A stretch of DNA of 64,000 bases. Source: Halocaridina rubra (taxonomy: Eukaryota; Arthropoda; Malacostraca; Decapoda; Atyidae). The number at the start of each line of letters is the position of its first letter. The first letter of the stretch is position 1. Below the pieces are notes generated by a model. The model worked only from the letters and a program-made list of their open reading frames with translations, searched no databases and was not told the origin of the DNA. Location of the stretch: contig JAXCGZ010020856.1 of NCBI GenBank assembly GCA_037179515.1, positions 60,001 through 124,000 of the forward strand. The letters are read 5' to 3'. Shown one piece after another: positions 21,240-31,479 of this stretch. Both the position numbers and the translations under genes were made by a program.

Positions 21240-21259
21240 AAGTACTTCACTACACTGGC

Positions 21260-21600
21260 ATTGTCATGGATGCACTTTAGGGTGGAAAATCCTTAAAAAC
21301 ACTAACAGCCGCCAAAGTGTGGATGACGCGTCAGAATCACATCTAGACAGTCATGCACAAAAAGGTGTTGGCATATTGCTGTTAGAGGCTGTTTGCGTGA
21401 AAGCATATATTTTACTGAAGGACAAACTAGGCAGTAGTGTTGCAAGTTTTTAGAATTGGGCGAGAGACAAAGGGAGCAGGAGGTATAATCCTGCAACCTG
21501 CCACAAAGGTCTTTAGCCCAGCCTTATAAGCACCGATGCAACATTGTGTCTGCGAACCATTAGCCCTCGCTGGCGGTGCTTGAATCGTTGAAAATGGAAG
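21260..21600 (-). mobile_element. LINE C-terminal fragment (zinc-knuckle tail)
   Basis: Minus-strand remnant with CSLCLSPNSKNLQHYCLVCP and LDVILTRHPHFGGC (21302-21496), preceded in other frames by HNVASVLIRLG. A C-x2-C ... H-x4-C arrangement followed by this tail is typical of the end of I/jockey-like LINE ORF2 proteins after RT or RNase H. No RT is present here; family not assigned. Confidence 0.55.
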
Positions 21601-21779
21601 GAGTCGTATAGTGTTTCATAATGGCACTGGATGCATTTTCTGACTGTCACTCGTATGTCTCGTAGAAAGGAAGGCGGCTGCACAGATTTTGGATTTGTAG
21701 TGTAGGAGAGAAGGTGCAGTGACATCATTATGGGTAGGCAGGCCTCGGGTGGATATCCACAATCAAGCAAGCATTTATT

Positions 21780-22090
21780 ATAAAAAATATATTGTGATAA
21801 AATTTCGAGACTCAAGTTCTCTTGCATTTCCATTACATAAGAATTACGATTGAGACGAGGTGAGGAACTAGCTACCCATTTCGTTGCTATCCATTATATG
21901 GAAATTATTAAAGGCTTTTGTCTCTCACTCAAGCAAACTGGTAACTGGAAACTAACAAATATTTAATCCAGAATTATCAGCAGACTCCTCCAGATAACAA
22001 ATAGTATTTACTGTAATATAGCTTAGAAAAAAAATCCGTCATATTGTTAGAGTTATCGAGAGCTATTCATAACAAGAATTGTGAAAAACA
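21780..22090. repeat. Anonymous diverged repeat, copy 2
   Basis: Partner of 15600-15945; see that entry for the shared blocks. Same orientation, many small differences. Confidence 0.5.
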
Positions 22091-22267
22091 AGTTATTAAT
22101 TGTGTCAAGTTAACCAGGTCCAACATGGTCTCGAGAATACCTATTAAACCGCAAGATAACAGTCCAGTGAAAATAGATAACTTACCTCTGGTAACTACTC
22201 CAAAAGCAGATGGTTTACGGCTCCCAAGAGACCAATATTCCTCTTCATCAGTTTTCTTGGCCCGCCT

Positions 22268-22654
22268 TTACACGGGGCCGCTGTTTTTTATGAACCGCTT
22301 CCACCTGCCTCTGCTTCCTGTCATGTTAATATCCAGGCCCTTCTCTTTCGTGTCCACTGCTATGTAATCTCTCCACCTTGTTTTGGGTCTTCCTCTCCTT
22401 CTTCCTCCATGTACTTCCACATCCCATGATCTTTTCTCGTCACTTTCTGCATTACTCTTCGTGATGTGCCCTTCCCATCTTAGTCTTGCCTCTTGCATTT
22501 TCTTCGAAATCTCTACTACCCTAACTGTTGCTCTGATCCATGAGTTGCTAATCCTATCCTCCCTTGTCACACCAACCATCCATCGCAACATCCTCATTTC
22601 AGCAACCACTGTCTTAAATGAGGAGGTTGCAATGGATGTGTCCCCAAAGACCAA
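22268..22654 (-). mobile_element. RTE-type LINE, C-terminal fragment
   Basis: Encodes VVAEMRMLRWMVGVTREDRI, KKMQEARLRWEGHI and RRRGRPKTRWRDYI, ending in WKRFIKNSGPV. This is the conserved C-terminal domain of RTE ORF2 proteins and matches the same region of the RTE copy at 57240-57560 (EMRMVRWMLGVTRRDRI). The frame is open over 128 codons, but endonuclease and RT are absent, so it is a 5'-truncated copy. Confidence 0.85.
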
Positions 22655-22954
22655 TAGTCAGCCCATTCCTTTACCCTATTTATGTGAATAATCAGTCTAA
22701 CATTATTCCTGACAGTTCAGTAGCACAGCGCAGGGAAAACACTAAGTAATGACAATAAGAAAAGAAAACGTCTTGCCAGACATTATGATCAGACATTATA
22801 AAAAATACTATAATGAAAATAAGACACAAGGTATCCTCTTTGAATCAAAGGAGCACATGGTACATAATAAGAATATACAAGCAATTTATCTTAAAACCAA
22901 TTTCATTAAAATTGACAAGAACCTTAGATCCCCCTTACAATTGGAAACCCAAAA

Positions 22955-24165
22955 CAACTTCGGTATAGGCATACAAACGATCAATAAAATAACTTCCGCT
23001 ACCATGAGATATATGAGTAATACCGCATGCATAGGCATACATGTAAATACCCAAAGAGAGTTCGTGAACTGTACATATATAAAGAAAACTCTTCTCAACT
23101 TAGATTATGAATTTCTCATACAGAATAATAAAATGTTCCAACATATATTGTGACTACAGGAGCTCGTGTATACCTCACACGTATAATATGAAATTTTGTT
23201 GCAAATATCATATAATGTTGTTTACTTATCGATGAATGTGTTTAGACGTCGGTAAATTCGTATTGAAATACGAGTGTCCTATCAGGAATATCAGCAACAA
23301 GCAACTTCACGTGACTCAAATGCACGTTATTTGTTCGAAATCCCAGCAACAACTAACTCATTAAGCTCTTAAGTGAAACATCTTTGCTATAATAATCATT
23401 TATAACTTTTAGTGTGAAATTTCATAATGACACTAAATATTTCACTCATAAAATTCTTTGTTCTCTTAAGGAGCCCTAATTCTGATCTATGTGGTCAAGA
23501 AAACTGACTAGTCAGACTGCAGCTGTGACACTAATTAATGATGTTTTCAGGAAGCGATGAAAGGTTTTTCAGCAGCAAAGTAAATCTGAATCTCGGTCTC
23601 TACTATTAGGAACATTAGGATGGAATAGTTTAAAATGAGCTATACATATGTAAAGGGGCTGGAAGTTAGTAAATCTTGGGAGAGATTCTAAAACACGTGA
23701 AATTAAAATGAGAATTATATTGGGATAAATATTGGAGTCCGCCCGAAACAAAACAAAAACACTCTTCTCTCAAACACAGACATTTTAGAAAATACAGTTG
23801 CAATTCGCATTATAATTACTATATATAAATATAATATAATATTTTTACCATATTTACTAATGTATATTACACTGATACGTATAAAATAAAAATAATAAGA
23901 AAAATTATAAAAAGCCCACAGTATACAGTATGATATAAGAATAAAAATTCACGTGACGATCATATACAATACTAGCGAGCTATTTAGGGAGTATTCTTAG
24001 CCATAACACTACACATACATTATGCGTATCTGTATATAGACGGACATACATACGCGCTAATTAAAAAATAAACGGAATATGATGCATATGAACACTAATA
24101 TAAGTATGAAGAAATAAAATATTTTTAAATATATTCAATACATCCTGGGCTAAAAAATAAAAAAA
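22955..24165 (+). repeat. Anonymous 1.2 kb repeat X, copy 1
   Basis: Diverged counterpart of 28558-29610. Shared blocks in order: GGC-TACAAACGATC, CTACCA, CATGCATAGGCATACATG, CTCATACAGAATAATAAA-TTCCAACATA, CACGTGACTCAAATG-like, TGTCATTAAATAT-like, CTATGTGGTCAAGAAAA-like, then ATACATAC blocks and a final AATATATTCAA-ACAT. The second copy is the interior of the long-TIR element at 27.9-30.3 kb; I could not find that element's terminal repeats here. An open stretch of 134 codons at 22749-23153 has no recognisable protein. Confidence 0.5.
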
Positions 24166-24860
24166 AAATAAAAATTAAAAAAAAAGGTCTCTCTATTTGT
24201 TACTTTTGGTCATCAAGGGTGATGCATGTCAGCAATTTTTCATCCATATTGGGGCAGCCTGACCTTAAAGTATTTAATACTTTGAAGATTCCTCGTTAAT
24301 TAGATTTACTGTCCAGGACTTCTTTTGAACAACACCATAACTACCCAAGCACGCTCGTTTTTTTGTAGGATTGACTTTTATCAATATAATCATCGTATTT
24401 TCTATCAAGCATCTCAAATCTTTCTATCAGCCTTCGATCACATCTTTCGAAATGAACAACACATTCTTCATTATTTCTGTTTTCTTCTCTTTGACATGTA
24501 TTACAGTCACAGTAAACCATTCACCAGTGAATTTTTCTGCCTCAGTTGTAACAGACATGACGGGAGAGAAAAATGAAAATCGAGAGACCAACAAACGAGC
24601 ATGTTGATCTATTAATGTCAATGAGGAAACCACGATTTTCCTTATGCTTACATAAGACCATAAATATTCGCTCTGCAAAGAAGATTATGAAACAGAATCT
24701 ATAAAAAAAATCAGAATTCAATTTCGTCAATCATGACCCCTTGTCTATCCTCACCCTAATGAGGATGATGATGAACAGTTGAAGAGAAGTGAAAAACAAA
24801 CTATAAGATCTCTATGAGGAAAAGGGAAAAGAGATTATATAAAACAGAATAACTCAGTAT
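24166..24860. other. No gene seen
   Basis: AT-rich spacer with short overlapping open frames on both strands, none with recognisable protein features. Confidence 0.55.
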
Positions 24861-24869
24861 TGCAATACT

Positions 24870-25390
24870 GGCATTATTCCACTGTAATTTTTAAAAAGAC
24901 AGCGTTGAGGTCTGCTTAATAAAAATCGACTTGTGCCTACCTTAATCTTCTGAAGCTCCATTGATTCATGGTTAGGCAATTCATTCCACTTCCTAGTGTT
25001 AGCTGGAATACTTCTTGATAACCGATTGGTATTAGATACGACGAAATAAAAAGCACAACTAATAATGCGAGTGGAATGTAATAAGCCATATAACGCCCGA
25101 TTGCAAAGGGTGATTAACACTGAGATAAAATTTGAACAATAAGCAAAGAGAGTTAGCGGCGCTTCTGTGCCTCAAGTCGGCGGCATAGGAATAAGAAATT
25201 TAACCACACGCAAGTATTTACCCAATAACCTAGGATGAGAATCTGTAGCCGGTGAGCCAGTTGAGGAGCAATACTCCAGACTGAGAAGCATAGAGGACTT
25301 GAACCAATTCATTATTGTAGATTTGTCACCAAAAATCTGAAAAGACGTCCTAAAGATTCTAATTTTCATGCCACTGAGGAATATATTCAA
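24870..25390 (-). mobile_element. Jockey-like LINE C-terminal fragment
   Basis: Minus strand, two frames: SSMLLSLEYCSSTGSPATDSH with RLLGKYLRVVKFL (25172-25390), then RLSRSIPANTRKWNELPNHES (24854-25120). This is the order seen after the RT domain in jockey/CR1 LINEs (Y-C-S-P-W-like motif, a leucine-rich segment, then R-F-P-T-W-N-L-P). Different from families 1 and 2 in this window. Degenerate. Confidence 0.65.
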
Positions 25391-25689
25391 CGAATATGTT
25401 GTTCGAAAGTCTACTTACCATCAATAGTTACCTCCACAATATTGACGTAAAGAGAACATTATCGATAAGGAGCTTGGGATGTGGTGGATCTAGAATGAGT
25501 GTTATTAGCATTTAACTTCTCTGTAAATCTAATCATTGGAGTGCATTATTCAGTATTCTTATTTTTATCTTTTTTTATGATTGTGACCCCAGGACGGGGA
25601 AAAAATAAATAAATAAATCTGCCCTCATCGGGTATGGGCACGAAGAAAACAAAACGTAAAGAGAAACAGTGATGGCAAGTGTTGGTAGA

Positions 25690-26330
25690 ATCCTTATATC
25701 CTGATATTTTTGGAGTGTTTTGCTCCGTGCACAGGGTTTCTTGAACCATGATGACATCTATGTTGTCAGCCTTGGCAATGCCTTCCAGGTGTTGTACCTT
25801 GTGTCTGAGACCGTGGGCGTTCCAGTGTAGGATCCTGAGATTAGAAATCTTGATGATTTAAGGAGGTGGAGGTAGTAGGAGTGGTGGTTTGTTGAGGCTG
25901 GCAGTGGTTCCTGGCGACGAGGGCTTGGGCGACGATAGAATGGGTTACTTAGATGACATGATTGTAGGCATCTTGAGGAGAGGCGTTGGTTGCAAGGAGT
26001 CGAACGGCTGCCTAAATGGCCTGAGTAATGAGGTTGGTGAGCTCATCAACTGTGAAGAGGGTTTGTTGTTGGGAAGAGGAGGCAGAAGAAGGTGTTTGGA
26101 TAGGTTGTTGAGGTGTGCGGGTATGGGATTTAAGTTTGAGGCCCTGGGACCTGGTGTGGTGAGTGGGTGTGTTTGTGGTCTGAGTGTTACCTGTGACTGT
26201 ATTGCGTGTTTGAGTGTTGCATGGGGTGGAGATGTTGGTGTGAGCGTTGTGTGAGGGGATGGTGGGCATAGATCCCACTGTCCTACATGTTCCTAGCTCC
26301 ATAATCAGACTAGCAACAAACATCTACATG
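25690..26330 (-). mobile_element. LINE 5' fragment: ORF1 end and endonuclease start
   Basis: Minus-strand reading gives an S/T/P/Q-rich stretch with SSASSSQQQTLFTVDELTNL (26012-26323), then, about 250 bp on, LRILHWNAHGLRHKVQHLEG and VIMVQETLC (25735-25850). The latter is the start of an I/jockey-type APE endonuclease (N in LHWNA, E in QET). The order ORF1-like then ORF2 start fits one broken element. Beyond 25690 the coding signal stops. Confidence 0.65.
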
Positions 26331-26559
26331 GAGAGTCTACTGAATACCATCAGTCAATACCCTCCACCCAGATAACTATGTAATAACTTTCATTCACCAC
26401 CAAAATAGGAGTTCACGAGGTTGAGAACCAATTTCTCAGCCTATCCAGGGCCATTATAAGAATATTGGTTGATGTAAACTAATAATCCTCATCTGAACAA
26501 TTATGTTTCCTACTATCTTTACAGATTGGTACAACCCCACCTGCGAGCCAAAAAGGGAA

Positions 26560-26795
26560 GGTCCGGTCACCCTCAAGGGAGAATATCATCATCATCGGCA
26601 AGTGTTGGGACTTGTAAGATGTGAAGGTATAGTAAGAGACGTGTATCCTCGGTGTTGACATAGGCATAGAAAAAGAACCGTAACTTAAGGAAGACTTAAC
26701 ATCGAACTGTCCTAGACAGTCTTATTAAAGTCCAAAAAAACTTTCAGCTGTAGTATTGCAACGGTAAAGTCTGCATAGTATAACCGACTGACTGA
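26560..26795 (-). mobile_element. Fragment shared with family 2 LINE 5' region
   Basis: Matches 63310-63500, the region 5' of family 2 copy 2: shared GTGTTG-GACTTGT, CGGTGT-GA-TAGGCATA, GAAGGAAGACTAAAC-like, CAGTC-TAGT-like and GTAGTATT-CAACGG. No coding frame. It ends near a GACTGACTGACTGACTG run (26788-26804). Confidence 0.6.
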
Positions 26796-26959
26796 CTGAC
26801 TGACTGGGATGGGATAGGATTGGTGGGGTGAGGAGAGAGGGGGGTAAAGGATGGGAAGGATTGGAGGGGTAAGCACGAAATTTAAGGAAGTAAGAGTTAA
26901 TAGAGAGGGGCAAACCCTCTTGCTAAGTTTTTATTAGGTATGATTTTACTGTCCCAGTA

Positions 26960-26963
<4 letters not shown>

Positions 26964-27008
<45 letters not shown>
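26964..27008 (-). repeat. 45-base poly(T), i.e. poly(A) on the H2A strand
   Basis: Pure T run on the plus strand. Read on the minus strand it is a poly(A) tract 28 bases downstream of an AATAAA (27037-27042) after the H2A stop, the position expected of a reverse-transcribed poly(A) tail. Confidence 0.85.
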
Positions 27009-27010
<2 letters not shown>

Positions 27011-27041
27011 TAATGATGAGGAATTTTTTTAAGATTTTTAT

Positions 27042-27780
<739 letters not shown>

Positions 27781-27812
27781 AAATAAGAAGAAGAAGAAGA
27801 ATCGTAAATTCT

Positions 27813-27854
27813 TGTGGTTTTGTGGAGACAATAGTTTCTGTTTATGGTTTTGTA
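27813..27854 (+). repeat. 5' LTR of Gypsy-like element 1, first part
   Basis: Begins TGTGGTTTTGTGGAGACAATAG and matches the start of the 3' LTR at 34495. It is cut after TTTTGTA by the long-TIR element, and the LTR resumes with TTTTGTATAATTTGG at 30272. Confidence 0.85.
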
Positions 27855-28557
27855 GGGAACGGCTGGCCTCAGGTGAATACGTGCTGTTTCATCCTGTCCC
27901 CTAGCTCAGAGATTGGTTCGCCGATAAAGCTCCGCCTATCTCTCATTGGCTGGAACTTTCGTTTATAAACATAACTTTGCTAAAAGACACCGTGGTAGCA
28001 TCATGGAAGGTGTAAATCTCCCAAGCACGGTTATTTTGCCGTTACCGGTATTAGTCAGCCAGATTTTATTTTGCCGTGAATGTGTTAGTCCCAATTTCCA
28101 TTTCCCCTGGGAAGATAAGCTTTGGTTTGGTTAGAGCATGGCAGTTAGCCCCCACTTTCCATTTTGAGGTAAATTTTTAGTTTAGGCCTTTTCTGGAGTT
28201 AGACATGCAAAGTGTTTTTCCGATGGTTTGTTATGTGTTTTGAACGATTTTGAACTTCATTTCTCTCAGAAATTGCTAACCAAACCTAATCTTACCTTAC
28301 CTTATTCAGAATCTGAAAAATCTCGTCCAGTCAGTGGTGAGTAAAACGTGGAAAATTTAGTAAATTCATTTACGATGCAATTATTTGCGAGTACATGTTC
28401 AAGGGTTCAAAATACTCCAAATAACGAGATCTACAGATTGGGAACAGAAAAAATATGAATATCAGAAAAGGCCCAAACTAATGCCCAGGTTAGGTGTGGA
28501 GGATTTCTTATGTGTTATTACCCTTCGATATTATAACCTCCTAAATCCGGAAATCCT

Positions 28558-29610
28558 GACACGGCTTCGGCAGAGGCCTACAAACGATCTCAAAATTAAA
28601 ATCCTCTACCAATAAAATATAATTAATATTACGTGCATAGACATACATGCAAATATTTTATAAGGGGGTTTGTGACCTGTTGATATGTGAATTATTAAAT
28701 AAATTCTCCTCACCTTAAATTAAACCTTCCTCATACAGAATAATAAATTTTCCAACATACATTCTACCTACGAGAGTTCTATTAAATGAGCTCATTCTGT
28801 CCCTCACATGTAGTTATGAACATTGTTAGAAATAAGTTAAACCTGTACTCATCTATCCGGAACACCCAAATGTCATCAGTAATCACGGGACTCCAAATCA
28901 AACTCGAATATCTTCTGATCCACGTATCTTTACCACGTTCTGCTACTTGAGTGTCTCGTAGTGTCTCACGAGAGCAACTAATTACTCATTAACAAACTTA
29001 TAAGTACTGTCAATAAACACAGTAAACATTAGTGTCTCGTAGTGTCTCACGAGAGCAAGCACCGTCAACGATCACGGTAGCAAACGTATTTTGTAAATTT
29101 CAGCTACAACCAATTTCACATATCGTTAACATGAGTGCCTCGTAGCATCTCACGACAGCAACTGAGAATAAACTCACAAGTGAAACAAGGCACAAACTCT
29201 ATCGTTCACATTTTTCATAATCATTGGAACAATATTTCACAATGTCATTAAATATATCTTCCATTCAGCACAAGAAAAATCATGTACTGACCATGTGGAC
29301 AAATATAATTGTGAAGAACTCTCTGTTTACAAAAAGTAATCAACGTTATCATGACGCGGTAAAAGATTGATTGACAGAAAGCCTAGCGAAGCAGATTTCT
29401 CTCTCCACTTCTGGGCTATGCATACACTATGCATAAGAATACTTATACATACTTAATATAAATGAATAAGTATACATACAATGTCTGTAAATCTGCATAC
29501 ATACACTTACACTACAATAAACAAAACTCTCATGCAAAACAACACTTTCATAATCTACGTAGAAATAAACTGTCTTGAAATATATTCAAGACATTAGGGT
29601 CGGTTCGGAT
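28558..29610 (+). repeat. Anonymous repeat X, copy 2 (interior of long-TIR element)
   Basis: Same-orientation counterpart of 22955-24165. It has no protein-coding signal. Confidence 0.5.
28949..29162 (+). repeat. Three spaced copies of a hairpin motif
   Basis: AGTGTCTCGTAGTGTCTCACGAGAGCAA occurs at about 28950, 29031 and, diverged, 29131. Each holds a stem TCTCGT...ACGAGA around an 8-base loop. Spacing is about 80 and 100 bp. Function unknown; probably tandem growth inside the transposon. Confidence 0.7.
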
Positions 29611-29627
29611 AGTGTTATTTCCAGTCT

Positions 29628-29760
29628 GAGAATGATTGACCAATCAGAGCACATTGATGGCAAAATAATGCCTGGTGGACGAATGCTGGAAGATGGTTGA
29701 CCAATCAGAGCATAATCACGGCAAAATAGCGCCTGGCGGACTAATACTGTCATGGCAGAA
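29628..29760 (+). repeat. Tandem pair of about 65-bp units with CCAAT
   Basis: Two units sharing TTGACCAATCAGAGCA, then GGCAAAATA-GCCTGG-GGAC and AAT-CTG. Each has a CCAAT sequence. They lie in the inner inverted-repeat block of the long-TIR element. Confidence 0.75.
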
Positions 29761-30271
29761 TAACCTGTGTTACAGATTCTATACTAGTATATATAAAATT
29801 TCAGACCAGAGTTTTTTTTATACTATTTTAACCCTTTCCAATGTATAGATCATCCTATTCTGAGCATTTTGAACCCCAAAACCTTAAATTATTTTTTTCC
29901 GATTTCCCAAAATTTGACTGGCCGTGAAGACAGACAAAGACAGGTGCTTTAGAAATTTGAGGTAAAATAGAGAAAATATGATGAGAAACAATAGTGCAAA
30001 CAAGTTAAGAATATGAAGAAATGCATTAGGATGTGCCATTATAAAGTGATATTTGGTTATAAAGTATATATATTATATGCTCCTGAATACCAACAATACT
30101 TTTGAGTTTGAAAGTTCTGACAGAACAAGGCTTTGGCCTTTGTTCACCAACAAAGGTTCCAGCCAATGAGAGAGAGAGTAGTGAGGTAGGCAAAGCTTTA
30201 TTGGCAGACCAATCACTGAGCTAGGGAACAGGATGAAACAGCACGCATTCACCTGTGCCAGCAGCTCCCAA

Positions 30272-30630
30272 TTTTGTATAATTTGGATCTGGTAACATGG
30301 CAGGGCTTGGCAACACTGTAAACATGATGTTGATTTCAGTTTTTGGCAGGAGTTTGGGGGTGAAGAGCAGTGCTTGTGGAGTTGTTGAGTTGTGTGATGG
30401 ATTTGCTTAATTGGCTGAGTTGTGTGACGGAATTCTTTATTTTTGAGTTGTGGGGGCTTAGTGGGAGCTCCCAGTGTAGGTGTTGATTTCTTTTTGTATG
30501 TGGCGGTTTGGAGAAAGGGGGCAAGAAATCGGGTTTTGAACGGTTGTGAGTGGGCTTTTAACTTCCAATACGTGCAAGTGGAGTTAGGTTGAGGTAAGTG
30601 ATATACATTATATTTTCTATCTCGACCACA
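30272..30630 (+). repeat. 5' LTR of Gypsy-like element 1, second part
   Basis: Matches 34530-34861: GGCAACACTGT, GTGAAGAGCAGTGCTTGTGG, TGGCGGTTTGGAGAAAGGGG, AACTTCCAATACGTGCA and the end ATCTCGACCACA. It has about 45 bp (AATTGGCTGAGTTGTGTGAC region) that the 3' LTR lacks. Confidence 0.9.
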
Positions 30631-30779
30631 AGTTATCTAGGCTGTCTAAAAATCACTACGGCTGGAAAAGGCAAATTACATGGTGAAATGATGAAATCAT
30701 TTGATGGCCAAGGTGATGTGGTTGCCTGATTAAAAAAAAGGCCTACTTGGTGGCGAGATTAGTGGAAATTAAAGAATTA

Positions 30780-31430
30780 GCCAGTTTTATACCTTTGTAC
30801 CTGAAGGAGATGCATTGGCTCTGTATCTCAAAATGAGTGATGATGATCAGCTAGATGCCAAGAAGATCTAGAGCATATTGAAGTTGGCCTTCTCAAAAGG
30901 GATGTTCGAGGCCTATGGAAGGCTTAGAAAGACATACTGGTCAGGGGAGCAAGTGGATGATTTTGCAAAAGATCTCAGGTGATTAGCAGGACTGGCAGGA
31001 TAGAAGGGAGAGGGTCTGGAATGGCCTGCAAAGCTGGTATTTGTGACTGGTTTCCCAGATCAGATCTCCATGGAACTTCAGCATACAAAGGATGTTGAAA
31101 CAGTAGATATGACTGAGGTAATTGCAAAAGCTAGAGTGTTAACATCAGGTGTTGGGGGTTAAGAAATTGCAGCAGTTGCAGCCAGAGGACCGTCATTGAT
31201 GGTACGTCAACAAAGGCCCCAATTGCCGGGGGTCTCACCATCACAAGGCCAGCAAAGAGGCAGGAAAGGAAAAAATATGATGTTCAAGAGTCGCTGCTAC
31301 AGGTGCGGTGGGCCTCATATGGCAAGAGAGTGCAAGGAGCCACGACCACCCATAATGTGCTTCTAGTGTGGGAAGGAAGGTCATATTGCAAGCCGCTGCG
31401 AGCAGGGAAATGGGTAAGGGGGAGCTGCTG
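30780..31430 (+). pseudogene. gag of Gypsy-like element 1 (broken)
   Basis: Nucleocapsid/capsid remnant. FVPEGDALALYLKMSDDDQ at about 30795, then MFEAYGRLRKTYWSGEQVDD and VTGFPDQISMELQ give a capsid-like region. Two CCHC zinc knuckles follow: CYRCGGPHMAREC (about 31292) and CF-stop-CGKEGHIASRC (about 31358), the second interrupted by TAG. At least five in-frame stops; not translatable. Confidence 0.8.
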
Positions 31431-31479
31431 CGCCGGAAGCTACCCCCTCAGACAACTAAAGGCATTTCCACCTTCATTA

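Larger units (their letters stand above)
27855..30271. mobile_element. 2.4 kb transposon with long terminal inverted repeats
   Basis: Inserted in the LTR with TTTTGTA on both sides (27848-27854 and 30272-30278), consistent with a 7-bp target duplication. The ends are inverted copies over about 110 bp: GGGAACGGCTGGCC at the left and GGGAGCTGCTGGCA read inward from the right, continuing through GTGCTGTTTCATCCTGT, CTAGCTCAG-GATTGGT and CTCTCATTGGCTGGAAC. A second inverted block (28029-28095 with 29700-29765) extends the symmetry. Interior is repeat X with no transposase frame, so non-autonomous. Superfamily not assigned. Confidence 0.75.

Noticed and set aside
22749..23153. 134-codon plus-strand open frame
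   Set aside because: It runs into a diverged repeat whose second copy (28.6 kb) does not keep the frame, and the sequence matches no protein type I know.
26788..26804. GACTGACTGACTGACTG run as a telomeric or regulatory repeat
   Set aside because: Four units of a tetranucleotide at the edge of a LINE fragment; too short to mean more than a microsatellite.
28949..29162. Spaced hairpin repeats as a CRISPR array
   Set aside because: Only three imperfect repeats with uneven spacers, inside a eukaryotic transposon and with no associated genes.
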